Source: Taxillus chinensis
Lineage: Eukaryota > Streptophyta > Magnoliopsida > Santalales > Loranthaceae
Reading direction: 5' to 3'
NCBI GenBank assembly: GCA_023512835.1
Contig: CM042088.1
Span: 4,952,078-5,016,077 of the forward strand
Length of the DNA: 64,000 nucleotides
Made by a program: the position numbers and the translations under genes. This document shows positions 48,147 to 59,998 of the stretch, one piece after another. The notes beneath the pieces were generated by a model that saw only the letters and a list, made by a program, of their open reading frames with translations, ran no database searches and was not told the origin of the DNA. Position 1 is the stretch's first letter. Each line of letters begins with the position of its first letter.

Positions 48147-49129
48147 GAGTTACAAGAGATTAAATATGGGGAGTTGATCCTTCATTGTAAGACATCCAAT
48201 CCAGTTATCATCCAATTCTCTTCCATTCTACAATTCCATTCCTCATCTAGAGTAGAGAAAGGGAGAGTAAAGAAGGTTTGGGGCATCTCTTGGAGTTTGA
48301 AGACAATCTGCTGGGAAAAGAAGATCAACCTTGGAATTCTTGGTCTAAATAAGCAAGCTATCCTTTTGGTATTCTTCTTCCATATTTTGTAATTTTGTTG
48401 TTTTCAATCAAACTATGGAAGCTTAAAAACCCTTGATTGGGGTTAGGATGGAGTTTGATGTAATAAATTAAATTGTAATGTTTTAGTTTAATCTTTTTCA
48501 CCTTGTGAGTGTTTATTGAATATCTTGGGTTGAAATATAAAATGGACTTTGGCCATTTCATTTTATCATCATAGGTACTTATTTGAAGGATTGAAAAATG
48601 AAGCATAATTACTGGAAAAGGCAAGATAATCAAACTAGGGGTTGCATAATTTGCGAAAGTCAATGTAAAACCTAGGATACCAAGTTAAGAGTGGGTGTGG
48701 TGCTAGCTCTAGACTAAACAACCAAATCTTAAAGGGTCACCCATCCCCCATGCTAGGGTGTATACACGAATTATGGCACTTGAAAAAGGCTAATTCATGA
48801 ATTAGAAGTTGGGTATTAAATATTATCACAAGAAAAGAATTAGATTGAACTAAGACATATTCTTGGGAAAAATACATCAAATAAAATTTTAACTTCAATC
48901 ACCTTTATCAATCGAACTTATCTCTACTCGAACAAGCTTATTTCCATTTCTCACATCCATTCAATCTATTTTAAATTCAGTTCTGTTTTATATATTTTCA
49001 ATCAAAATCTCTTCATAAGCTAGTAAAAATTTCCACTTTTTTTCATCCTTCCCTTGGGTTCGACAAACCAGGACTTAAATATCCACTTTATTACTTGTCA
49101 CGATTTGTACACTTGCAAATTGCCGATCA
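48147..49129 (+). mobile_element. Tail of the unclassified LTR (second copy)
   Basis: It matches 34236-35211 and ends TTGCCGATCA at 49129, followed by CATAC. No gene is seen. The open frame on the opposite strand near 48358-48663 is an accidental frame. Confidence 0.75.
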
Positions 49130-49677
49130 CATACTAATAATGACAAACTATCGATACATTACTTCCAAGAAAGCTTAACCGGTGGGCCATTATGGTAGCA
49201 TATTCACACTTGGAACAACTTAGCCGCAACCTTCTTAACACAATATAAGCCTGTCATGGAATTGGCATTGGAGAGATTGCATTGCAATCATTCGAGAAAG
49301 CCAACAACGAAAGTTTCAAGACTTACACCCAAAGATGGAGAGAAGCAGCTATGGACGTTCAGCCCCCATTAATTGAGCAGGAACTCACTACCCTTTTCCT
49401 CAGCACTCTAAGGGGGGGCATTTACTACAAGAAACCGGTTGAAAATATCTCAAGCAATTTCGCTGATTTAGTTGCCTCGGGAGAAAGAATCGAAGGTGGT
49501 ATCGAAGAAGGTAAGCTCTATGGGAACAGAGCTGAAACTGTTAAAATCCTGCACTATCCCATCGCAAGAAGGAAGAAGAAGCGCAAGCAGTATGGCAACC
49601 CACACCTGACCTCACCTTCTTTGGACTACCATCGGGACAGTTTATCATGCCAGGATATTATGGAGGGCAACCCATGG
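49130..49677 (+). pseudogene. gag: Ogre/Tat gag, central part (second copy)
   Basis: Same protein as 35217-35759 (ESFKTYTQRWREAA ... ERIEGGIEEGKL), nearly identical at DNA level. A SIRE LTR begins at 49678, after CATGG, which should be the target duplication of the SIRE insertion. Confidence 0.82.
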
Positions 49678-51101
49678 TGTTGGTCCCTTAGAGCTTCGAG
49701 AGGGGTGAATAGGCTCTTATCGAAACTCTTTTCTAACTCTTTGGCACAACACTTATCTGGTTAAGAGATAGAATCAATACGAAAGATAACCAGATAGTGG
49801 AAGTATTTTGTTTTATTATCAGTATGATAAGTACAACAAAATGGAAGCAGACTAAAGCTTGAAAGCTTTTAGACCAACTTAACAACTCTTTAGCACTCTA
49901 TTTACAAGTACGCACACGCTAGCCTCTATGATCTCAATGAGCTTTAGTGTATACACAAAACTATTACACGTTCACTTATACACTCTTTCTAAAATGTACA
50001 AGTGTTGCTATTTATAGCGACATCCACAAGAGACAACCTTGGAACTTGTTGTTCAGGACATTGTGCACATTTACTGTCTCTCAGAAATCTCTCTGCCTCC
50101 ATTGCTATGGATGTGGTCTTCAAGATCTTGGGTTTGCAACGCATAAGAGTCTTTGTAAGTTTCCAAGTGTAGTTAAAGTTGTTTCCACATATCCGGATGA
50201 TCCATGTGTAAGATGTTTTAGGTTTTCAACAAGTTTGTCTTACATCGGGAAGCAGCGAGTTGGTGACTTTGAATACGAAGAGATAAGTTGAAGTAGCGTC
50301 TTCTTGAATCCGGTGTAAGGTTCCTTACTCTGTGCTAAACTAAGCTCAGATCCTTACTCCGTAATACTGATTGCTTACTCCGTATCAATTTGGTACTGGA
50401 ATCCTTATTCCGTGTAAGCACTTTCTTACTCCATATGAAAGAGAAGGTCGGAGTGCTTACTCCGCATCAGCGCTTCCTTACTTCGCATCTAGTTTCCTTA
50501 CTCCGCATGAGTTAAAGGAACGGATGGCTTACTCCGTATCAGCACATCCTTACTCCGCATGAGTGAGTGATTCGGATTCCTTACTCCGCATCTAGTTTTC
50601 TTACTCCGTGCAAATAAAGACTCAAGTCCTTATTTCGTAGAAGTGCTTCCTTACTCCGCATGTATAGAAGACTCAGATTCCTTACTCCGTGTCTTCTTTA
50701 CTTTAGTCCGGTTGAGTGGAAGACTTAACTTTTCAACTCCGTGACGACTCTCTTATTCCGTGCGACTTTGTAGACTAAGATTCTTACTCCGCATCTATTT
50801 GACTTAGTCCATTTGAAGTATTAGGTGTGGATTTCTTAGTCCGTAGCTTTTAGGTTCTTAGTCCGTACGAATGATCCTTATTCCGTATGAAGTAAAGACT
50901 TGGTTATATACCAAGTGTTTGACAACACTCATTCTCACCTGGATCAGGATTATGTATCATGTCCTTAGCTTTGCTCTCACAAGTGTAGATCCGGATGAAG
51001 ATCATATCTTCTGCAATGACTTAAAACAAAACAACAAAGGTCTCAAATCAAATTACATAGGGCTTTATTAGCATTATCCAAATTCTGGGCTTGATCCAAC
51101 A
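49678..51101 (-). repeat. 3' LTR of SIRE element B
   Basis: Minus strand starts TGTTGGATCAAGCCC and ends GGGACCAACA. Length 1,424 bp. A TATA box (TATAAATAG) is at 50009-50017. Positions 50310-50890 carry more than twenty CCTTACTCCG words, the CGGAGTAAGG array seen from the other strand. The adjoining polypurine tract shows it is the 3' LTR. Confidence 0.92.
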
Positions 51102-51116
51102 ATCTCCCCCAATTAT
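51102..51116 (-). other. Polypurine tract of SIRE element B
   Basis: Minus strand reads AATTGGGGGAGAT directly before the LTR, the plus-strand primer. The same tract adjoins the LTR of element C at 63703. Confidence 0.85.
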
Positions 51117-51244
51117 GCATATGCCCAAACCCTTTGTAATCTGATTTGGTAAGCAACGCAAGAAGATAACATACAGAATAGAAATCACACCCATTTTCAT
51201 TGATCAGCAACAAAGTATAATTCAGTCTTTATACAAAATTTTCA

Positions 51245-53942
51245 TTAAGGTACATAAGGCTTACTATACTTGAAGATCATCGTTGCAGCCTTCTCCCTAA
51301 GCTTCATTGTCTGCTCCATTGTGTAGGCTTGATGCTATTCCAGTTTTTATCCACCTTGACAATAGATTTGATGAAGAAATAGACAAAGGCTCCGCAGCTA
51401 TCTCCATCGGGCTGTTGTGGCACTAGCTCCTTGCCCTGGATCGTCGCCTTCAGCTTTTCAGTTGGACCCAACGGAGTCAGGCCCCTTTCTTCATAAAGCC
51501 CCGATTGCTTTACGGTTTCCGTCAGATGAATACGTAGTGGCTCAAATTGATTCCTTCTAACATTATGCTCCACAATTTGATGGGAATAAATTAGGATCAG
51601 CTGCTTGGACGGAATCATAAAGACAACCAGCATGAAATGCGGCGTCATGACCCAGTATGGAATGAAGACAGATTAAAGAGTCTTCCAGGGAGTGCAATCC
51701 TCAACAGTTCCGTTAATGAAGGTCTGAATATTGGCTATATCTAGAAGATACCCTTCATTCCAACAAGGCAAGATATCAAACATGTGCCTGTCCTTGTATA
51801 GGGACGAAAACAGCCTCATCTCCATCTTAACTACCCAAGAGAAGTTGTCTATGTCTTCTGTGGTGAGCAGACCCGTCTCAGAACGAATAGTCCTTATGAC
51901 TTGAGGAGAGAAGGGGTACAACTCGGATAGACATCTTCGCTCAGCATTTGACGCGGCATACCTGGCCATAGCATTAAAAATACTTCCATCCTCATCAGGA
52001 GGATCAAGATCTGCGTATGATGGGAGGAAGGTGTCAGCCACTGCAGATGGAGAGGTCGAAGGAGGAGCTGCACTAGAGGAGTTGGGCTGAGAGAAGCAGC
52101 TGCGTTTGGAGATGGTAACTCCCGGAAGCAGTGAGGATGCAGACCGCTTTTTAGTAAGAGTTGGGGAAGGTGCAGGAGGATTAGATGACACTTTCTCCCC
52201 CGGTTGGGCAGATCGCCAAGGTACGGGAGGAGGACGAGCCATCGTGTGGGCCAAGTCCGCAAAAGAGGTAGACAGGGAATGGACGGATGAGGCGACAAGG
52301 TCCATCTTTTGCTCGATGGAGGTGGAAGAGTTGGTTAAGGCGGAGAGGAGTTGGGCACCAAGGGCATCAACCATAGCGGCGATGGCGGAAATTTGGATGG
52401 TTTGGGCTTGGGCGTGACGATCCAGCTGAGCAGACAGCACAGCATCGGAGTGAACCGTGCCAAATGAGGCACGTCCAAGCGCCAACTCCGGAGCTTTGGA
52501 GGACTCCCCGGCAGGAATAGGTGCAGGTGTGCACTGGGTAGAGGAGTCAGCAGGAGTGAAAGAGACGTCAGCAGTAGCAGTAGATGGGGCATCCGGAGCA
52601 TCAGAGCCTTCCTGAGCAGTAGAGCCACTTTGACCAGAGAGGTCAGCAACAGGGATGGCAGCTGCAGGAGAGGCGGACCGAGGCCTCAGCAGGGGAGGGA
52701 ATCCGTGCATCATGGGCCTTGCTGGAGGAGACAGCGAAGGGAACGTCCGGAATATGAGCAGGTGTAAGAAAGCCATGGTCCAGATTCCAGACGATCATAT
52801 CCTCCGGGGTGCGGGTGTGTTTGGGATGGAGGCAGTGCAGGCGAGGCTAAAACAGAACCATAGGTCCGTTAAGTTGTCGGCAGACAGATGGTCAAGGTAG
52901 TCTTGGGTTGAGGTAGAGGAGGCATAGGAGCTTCCGGAAGAAATTCTAGGACATCAGTGATGGTAGTGGCAACGACAATATCAACCGCGGCAGCAACGGC
53001 GGAAGTGGAGGGAGTGGGGACATCCACAGCAGAAGGACCTGGGGAAACAGCCTTAGGTAAACTGGGCTGAGAAGGTCCCGCAACCTCAGAGGGGTCGGCA
53101 CGGACGCTGTGCTGGGAGGCTCGGGAGATGGAAGGGGCAGCAACAGACTGAATCCGGGAGGACCGGTAAGCAGAGCTGACTTCGGGGGCACGACTGTTGG
53201 AGAGGTCACCAACTGAGCTGCCTTGTTGTTCCAAGGCAGGAAAAAGGCGGAGAGCAGCAGAGGGACGGCGGGCCATCATGTTCCCATCAGGCGTAAAGTG
53301 GCAAAGATAATAAGTCTGAGGGAAAGGGATAACATCATATCGGGCAAAATGGGCCGGATGTAGATGCCGGAAGACAACGCTGAGTATCCGCCCGAAAGAA
53401 TGGTTCTTTGGGCCATTCTTCAGCAGTCGGAACAAGAATGTCCCCCAGTCCATCGGGAGACCCTCAAAGACTCCACACATAGCCAAGAGAAGGTCGTACG
53501 AGACGGAGTCCAGAGCAGTTGTATGATCCAAGAGGCATTGGCTCAGTATGGTCGCCATACATCGGTACCGACCTTGGAAAGACTTCATTTTGTACTCCTT
53601 CCCTTTATAGGAGCAGCCCATGGAAGCGGCCATTGTCTCAGCATCCGGGCATTGAGGATCACCAGGAGGTAGATTGAGAGCAGCGCGGAGGATGGCAGGG
53701 GTGATCAATATGGATTCACCGCGGACGTAGGAGATAATGGAGTCGGTGGTGCAGCGGATCCGTTGGTAGAACTCAAGAATGTCTTCAATAAGAAGATCGA
53801 TAGGATTGGAGATCAGGTTCAGGATGTGAGAGGCTTCCAGGAGTAGGCGGAGTTCTAGAAACCAAGCCGGAGGATCGGAGACAACGCGCCAATCAACCAG
53901 ATGGCCGGGGTTAATGTCGGAAAGAGAAGTTTTGGGTGCCAT
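51245..53942 (-). pseudogene. Third ORF of SIRE element B: transposon-protein domain, linker, Ulp1-like peptidase
   Basis: Start ATG at 53942 (MAPKTSLSDINPGHLVDW). Residues 1-230 match the N-terminal domain of the Athila third ORF at spaced positions: EFY, ITPAILRAALNLP, FQGRYRCMATIL, CLL, DSV and MDW. Then comes a Ser/Pro/Ala-rich linker. A frameshift lies between 52869 and 52776, and the second frame (367 residues) ends at an in-frame TAA at 51673-51675. Beyond it the same frame gives the peptidase end: PHFMLVVFMIPSKQ with a candidate catalytic His, then QQPDGDSCGAFVYFFIKS with Gln and Cys. The expected Asp after Tyr is not seen (LILIYSHQ). A one-base loss near 51330 truncates the tail; in the other frame LREKAATMIFKYSKPYV ends near 51245. 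No signal peptide or membrane segment is visible. Confidence 0.78.
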
Positions 53943-54053
53943 TTGAGGGAAAGATTGAGAGGAGAAGGAGGCGAGGTCTTGGGGATTGAAGGAGCGACGA
54001 GGGTTTTAGGGATATGAAAAATGTAAAACTAGCGCTGCGCATGAATGTTCAGG

Positions 54054-54061
54054 ATATATAA
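54054..54061 (-). promoter_or_regulatory. Internal TATA box upstream of the SIRE third ORF
   Basis: The minus strand reads CTTATATATCC about 112 nt before the ATG at 53942, followed by a CT-rich leader (CCCTCGTCGCTCC). Spacing is like that in the Athila third ORF. Confidence 0.5.
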
Positions 54062-55623
54062 GACCGAGTCTGTGAATGTCAGCGGGTCTAAGGATTAAGC
54101 GAGTGGAATAGTGAACCGCTTGACAGGCTTGATAGCGGCACGTCTCCGGATATAGAGATGACGTGGAGACAGCATGACCAGCGAATGATTATAGCTGTTT
54201 GCCTTCTTTGGGAAGTCTGTGCATCCCAAGACATGCATTTAATGGACCATCATTATTCCTCCTCAAAAGCACGCGATATATAATAAGACATGGATTATCG
54301 CTATTTGAGAGTTCCAAGAGTCCGGATGAATGGACCGACGACCATCCGGAGTATACGATATCTGAGATAAGATCATCCGGATGAAAAGTAGACCATGTCT
54401 GGAGAAACAAAGTGCGGTAAGAGAGAAGTAGATTCGTTTGCTATCGTGAAGTCGAAGAGAGGAGAAATTCCACAACACTTCAAATTCGCGACTATAGACA
54501 AGATATATCGATAAAGGTGCAAAGAGAATCTGAACCTGTAGCTTCATGAAAATAAACTAAAAGAACAGGAAGCTGTACAGGAAGGAATTAGTACGGATAT
54601 GAACAAATAGTCAATTGAAGAGAAACATAATCCGAACTAATGAGTAACAGAACTTAATGCATTGAAAATGAATGTAATAGACACATACAGACAAAAAAAT
54701 GATCATTGTTACTGAATCAAGGCATATGTCAGATAATAAACACATAAGTTCATATTGATCAACATAGCAAAACCTTCCTGCTGAACGACATAGCGAAGAT
54801 TAATTAAAAATCATATGATTTTCCCAAATTAGGTTTCATGAGTGAAACTGGAGAAATGAACACATGTCAAAAGCAGGCAGATGATTATCCGATTAAAATG
54901 CACGGTTGAAGAAAGAAAAACATCCTTGCATGCCACAATTCTGATTCAACAATGCATTTCCAGTTAGATCCGGAAGTGAAAGTTTAGAGGAAAGAGCATC
55001 CGAAATCTATTAGGGGATCATTACAAAGGTAATAGATAGCTATTGCTCCCCCTTAGATCATGCGATCCTCTCAGTGATAGACTCCCCCTCAGATAGACAG
55101 CCAGGAAAGAGGTCACGAGACATATACGTATTACTTGGATAATAAATAAAGCATTTTCTCCCCTGTAGACCATGCGATCCTCTCGATGGTCATTACCTGT
55201 TAAAGAATTTAGATCATGAGACAACACTGTCTACCCATTAGGAAACTACACTTCAGGAGCTAATCAGACTGTGACTATGAGTACAACCACCAAGCATTCT
55301 GAGCTAACCTATTTCATTTCTTCAACCATACAAGTTAATAGAGCAGTCAATATGAAATAGCATTCATCATGTGGTAATGAGTGGAGATTAAAATCATGAA
55401 ATCCTAAAGAGGTTATTCATATACGTTTTAATTATGTTGGCTTTAACGACTTCAGTCGGGAAACGCAAGCATCCTCCCAATATGAACATATGAGAAAGTT
55501 ATCAGAAACAAAATGCAGGACACAAGTACAAATAATTAGCATGAGAAATAGTTGGTGTCAAATGTGCATTAAAAATGCGATGCATATTCTGAAAGAATTA
55601 CTGTTGGAATTATAAAGTAGAAA
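54062..55623 (-). other. SIRE B spacer between pol and third ORF, with polypurine-like tracts
   Basis: No gene is seen over about 1.56 kb. On the minus strand AGGGGGAG-type purine tracts occur at 55046-55053 and 55082-55090, with a shorter GGGGAGA near 55157-55163. The phrase CATGCGATCCTCTC is present twice, near 55059 and 55170. These tracts resemble the true polypurine tract at 51102. Confidence 0.6.
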
Positions 55624-57132
55624 CTATGCAGATAGATCAAGCATACCTAATTTAAGGAGAAGTACAGAAAATCTTGCATTAGGTAGGGGCTTGGTGAGTA
55701 TGTCTGCGAGTTGATCATCCGTAGCAACATGTTCGAGAGATATATGCTTTTTAAGAACATGATCTTGGATGAAGTGATACTTGACTTCAATGTGCTTGGT
55801 CTTTGGGTGCATCATAGGATTGTTGCTAATGGCAATGACACTAGTGTTATCGCAGTACAGAGGAACAGATGTCATGTTGAAACCGTAGTTAGTAAGTTGA
55901 CTTTGCATCCAGAGTAGCTGCACGCAACAACTCCCAGCAGCTATATATTCCGCCTCAGCAGTAGAGGTTGATACAGAATTCTGCTTCTTACTGAACCATG
56001 AAATCAATCTATTTTCGAGAAACTGACAAGTACCACTAGTGCTCTTCCTGTCGATGCGACACATGACAAAATCAGCATCTAAATAAGGGGATAAGGAGAA
56101 GTTGGACTCCTTTGGGTACCAAAGTCCCAAATTCACTGTCCCTTTTAAAGATCGCAATATCCGTTTCACATTAAGCATGTGTGACTCTTTGGGATTCGTC
56201 GATATCTTGCGCAAATGCAAGTTGCAAACATTATATCTGGGTAACTTGCGGTAAGGTACAACAATGATCCAATCATCCCTCTGTATTCAGTCACATTTAT
56301 AGATTCGCCGTCAAGATCACGATCTAACTTGGCACTAATGGGCATGGGAGTTTTTACGGGAGATGAGTTTTGCTTTCCGAACTTCTTGATTAAGTCTCGT
56401 GTGTACTTCGCTTGGTCGATGAAGATTCCATCCTTCATTTGTTTAACTTCTATCCCAAGGAAATATGTTAGTTCTCCCATCATGCTCATTTCAAATTTGC
56501 CAGTCATCAACTCTGCAAATTCTTCACAAAGCTTCGGATTGGACGATCCGAAAATGATGTCATCCACATAGATTTGTACGATGAGTGAATTATCTTTCTC
56601 CTTTCGTAGAAATAGAGTGGTGTCTATCTTCCCTTTTCTGAAATTATGTTTGAGCAAGAATTTTGACAGTGTGTCGTACCAGGCCCTTGCAGCTTGCTTC
56701 AATCCATACAAAGCTTTCTGTAGTTTATATACCATATGCTCAGCCTTGTGTTCAACGAACCCCAGAGGTTGTTCAACATAAACCTCCTCTTGAAGGTCTC
56801 CATTTAAAAATGCATTTTTGATGTCCATTTGATAAACCTTGAAGTTTTCATATGATACATACGCCAAAATATTCAGATTGCCTCAAGTCTAGCTACTGGA
56901 GCAAAGGTTTCGTCATAATCAATGCCTTCTTCTTGATAATAACCTTTGGCTACCAGTCTGGCTTTGTTCCAGATTACTATTCCCTCGGTATCCAATTTAT
57001 TCTGGAACACCCATTTAACTCCTATGACTTATTGACATCTCGGCCTTGGTACTAACATCCACACTTCATTCCTCTTGAACTGATTAAGCTCTTCTTGCAT
57101 AGCTTCAATCCAATTTAAGTCTTGAAGGGCTT
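55624..57132 (-). pseudogene. pol: SIRE B pol: reverse transcriptase and RNase H
   Basis: The minus strand encodes copia RT with FKVYQMDIKNAFLNGDLQEE, QALYGLKQ-like QKALYGLKQAARAWYD, the catalytic IYVDDIIFGSSNPK and YFLGIEVKQMKDGIF. After a frameshift near 56200 comes RNase H: DADFVMCRIDRKSTSGTC, LISWFSKKQNSVSTSTAEAE, CDNTSVIAISNNPMMHP and HHFIQDHV-like KYHFIQDHVLKKH, ending LLLKLGMLDLSA at 55624. These are SIRE/Maximus-type motifs. Upstream, to 57132, are MQEELNQFKRNEVWMLVPRP and the [10 protein letters not shown]...[10 protein letters not shown] block. The frame is then split by a solo LTR and resumes at 59421. Confidence 0.9.
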
Positions 57133-57543
57133 TGTAAGGACCCGTGTTTAAGGGGCCTTAGAGACAGCATTAAGTTAGAGACCTTATTTTAACAAATGAA
57201 TATCAGCACAATGATGTGCTCATCAAATGGTGAATTTTGACTGTACTTGGACTAAATTTGGGATTTGAGGCCCTGAGGGGTATTTTTGGGATTTCACAAA
57301 TAATTTTATATTTACTTTTAAATTACCTGGGTTTGTATTTTGAGCTTTGGGCCTCCCTTCAAGGGAAAAACCCAATATGAGAGAGAGTGGGCTGTTTTGC
57401 CTTTCTTCTTGGGTTTACTTAACCATTGGGCTGCATTTGGTCTTGGGCTTCTATTAAAAACAAAATAAAAAGAAATAAAATAGGAGAAAAGAAAAGGGGA
57501 CCAAACCCTACCTTCCCTGCAGCCGTCACACACATACACGCCC

Positions 57544-57575
<32 letters not shown>

Positions 57576-59420
57576 AGACGATCTAGAGGGAGACGACCAA
57601 GAGTGGAGGGGTTTCTGACGATCAAAGATCTCCTACAGACGACGGGAGGCCAGAGGCGTTGAGGCAGCAGGGATACAGATCGCTCCATTCTTTTCCCCTA
57701 TTCTTTTCTGCAACACTTGAGGTAGGGATTTCAAGTTTTTCTATTTGCCGTTTCTCTCTTACAGATTTCTAGAATAAAATTTATGTGATGATCTGGGATG
57801 TTGAGAAGGGACCTTTTATATATATATATTGAGTTTCTAAATTCTACCTGGATGATCTGGGGTTTTTGTCTGAGTTTTCTAAATTTCTGAATTTCCGTGT
57901 GAGATTATTTATACTTTTGGGTTAGGGGTCATTTGTATACCCATTGTCTTGGGATTATGTAGATGAAAAGTTTTGGGAAAACCCTGTATTTGGCTTGGCT
58001 AAGGCCTCTGGTATTGGGAAATCAAATGAGAGTGAGGCCAGAGTTGGATTTAGACCCGGTTTATGGGGTTAGAACCTCAATAACTTCTAAACTAAGACGA
58101 ATTTGAGGTTGGTTCTTTAGGGAAAAATGATTAGAATGATAAAAGGAAGGTTTTGGAGCCTGCACGTGAAAAAGCCTTTTCACTTGCAGATTCATTCTTG
58201 CTCCAAATAGCCCCAAATTTTAGGTGGAGCTTCCTTAGAGGCATATGAGTTGAAATACCTCTACACGTGAAAATGACCTTTTCACGTGCAACCTTGTTTT
58301 TGGCTAAAAATCGTCCCTGAACCTTCTGGGATGGTTAGAATGATGTTTGGAGTTAATTTGCCTCTGCACGTGACAATAGGTTGTCACGTGCAGCTTGTTT
58401 TGGGCTCCCCTTGAGGTGGATAAGCTTCCTTTGAAAAGTTGTTTACGATCCAGACTATGAGTGTGAGAAATGTGTGGACTTTAGGGACCATGAGGAGTTA
58501 GGTGACGTTATATGTAATGATTTCATTGTTCTGAGACTATCTGTTGTTTTACATTCTGAGTTGAGTTTTTGTATGCTAAATGAGTTGCATGTTTGTATTG
58601 TGTTTGTTGAGTTATGTTTATTGAGTTGAGATTGTTGAGTTGTATATATTAAAATGTGTATGTTGAGGACCCCAGAAACGCGGGGAGTTGACATAAGAAC
58701 CCTAGAAACGTGGGGATTGAGCTGAGTATGGGACAGTCATTATACTGCACCCCTTGAGATGAGATTCACATTTGCCTGGTGTGGCATGTCACGTCGCCGT
58801 GGTGGCGGGGTATCCTCTGCCCTCCTGTGTAGGCAGAGGTATGAGACATGTTTACTGGGTGATGATTATTGTTTTAGCTTAGGTCATTACACGAGCACAT
58901 GCATCCACTTGACATGCATAGTTTTAGAGTGGGACGGGATTAGGGAGACTTGATCCCTACTGAGCTGTGGTGTGCTCACCCCTCCTATGAACTGTTCTTT
59001 GCAGGACCTAGCAGGCGATAGGCGGAAGAGCTGAGTTGGTAGGCCGCTGAGGCTGTATGGCCTTATATATATATACATTTGGTTATTTCGCTGTATTTGA
59101 GATTCTGTTTGCTTGAACTATGTACCCTGGTTTTATTATTGGGAGCTTGTTCCCTAGTGGGTTGTAGAAGGGCTAGAAGCCTCTAAGCAATGTAATTGAT
59201 GTATTGTGTTGTGAGTACTGTATGTATGTATGTTGTGGTGGTGTGCTTGGCATGGAAACAGGTACGTGCCCCTTGGCATGTTGACTTGTGTTACAGGGAT
59301 AGGACAGCACCCGCGAGAGGTGTCCTCACTTTGGTGTTTACACCGAACCCTTGACCCTTCGGGTGCGGGCATGGGCAGTCATTACCCATTTCCTGGGAGA
59401 AGGAAACTTGGGGCGTGACA
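57133..59420 (+). mobile_element. Solo LTR, Tekay/Del-like, inside SIRE pol
   Basis: It starts TGTAAGGACCCGTGTTT and ends GGGGCGTGACA, 2,288 bp, flanked by a perfect target duplication GGCTT (57128-57132 and 59421-59425). The SIRE pol frame is continuous on both sides (IEPKVVEEA before, QDLNWIEAMQEEL after). It contains a GA microsatellite at 57546-57567, three ACGT palindromes at 58161-58392, and near the end GTGTGCTCACCCCTCC. No internal region, hence solo. Confidence 0.93.
58161..58392. repeat. Three ACGT palindrome modules in the Tekay/Del-like solo LTR
   Basis: Palindromes start at 58161, 58262 and 58365, so 101 and 103 bp apart. First: arms TGCACGTGAAAA with one change. Second: ACACGTGAAAA against TTTTCACGTGC. 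Third: arms TGCACGTGACAA, perfect, around TAGG. The spacer after the first has CTCCAAATAGCCCCAAATTT, like the Athila spacers. Confidence 0.88.
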
Positions 59421-59834
59421 GGCTTCTTCCACGACTTTCGGCTCTATTTGTGATAGAAAACACAAGTAGAGGCATAGATTGGAAGTGGCGGGCCTGGTTC
59501 GTACTCCAACAGTAAGATCACCAATCACTTGATCTGATAGGTAGTTCCGAGTCCACCTATAGTTCTGTGCAAGTGGTGGTGAGTAGTTAATGATTTGAAG
59601 CTCTTTCAGATCGGGTGGATCTTGTATATCAGTTGGTTGAGCTTCTTCCGGACCATTCGTATCTATAAGATGAACAGTTCCTGAAGTACTTGGATGTTCT
59701 TCAGCACTGTTGCTTTCAGTATTAACTAGTCCGGACGGACTTGACGGTTCTCCGGAGTTATGGATGTCCCTAATAGTTTGTCCGGAGATAGGTGGTAGTC
59801 CTGAGTCTGAGTCTTCTGAAGCATCATCAGTAGC
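59421..59834 (-). pseudogene. pol: SIRE B pol, part between integrase and RT
   Basis: The minus strand gives WTRNYLSDQVIGDLTVGVRT, then CFLSQIEPKVVEEA, the copia connector preceding RT. Further upstream is a Ser/Pro/Glu-rich stretch. The element is cut at 59834 by an Athila insertion; its integrase and gag would lie beyond that insertion, outside the window. Confidence 0.82.
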
Positions 59835-59957
59835 TGATAACGTGCATTTATGCCATTATTCTAGTGCAGATTTAGGGTATTAAAGAGCATGATTAGAGCT
59901 TAATTCATCCATAATTCTTAAATATTTGCTCTAACACCCTAGGAAGACTGCTTGGCC

Positions 59958-59998
<41 letters not shown>

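Noticed and set aside
34443..48663. Open frame of about 100-120 residues on the minus strand, present twice
   Set aside because: It lies in the tail of a non-coding LTR and is repeated only because of the 2-kb duplication.
59959..59998. TA/TG microsatellite as a Z-DNA or regulatory element
   Set aside because: The sister solo LTR at 6761-8283 lacks the long TG run, so it is probably slippage without conserved role.
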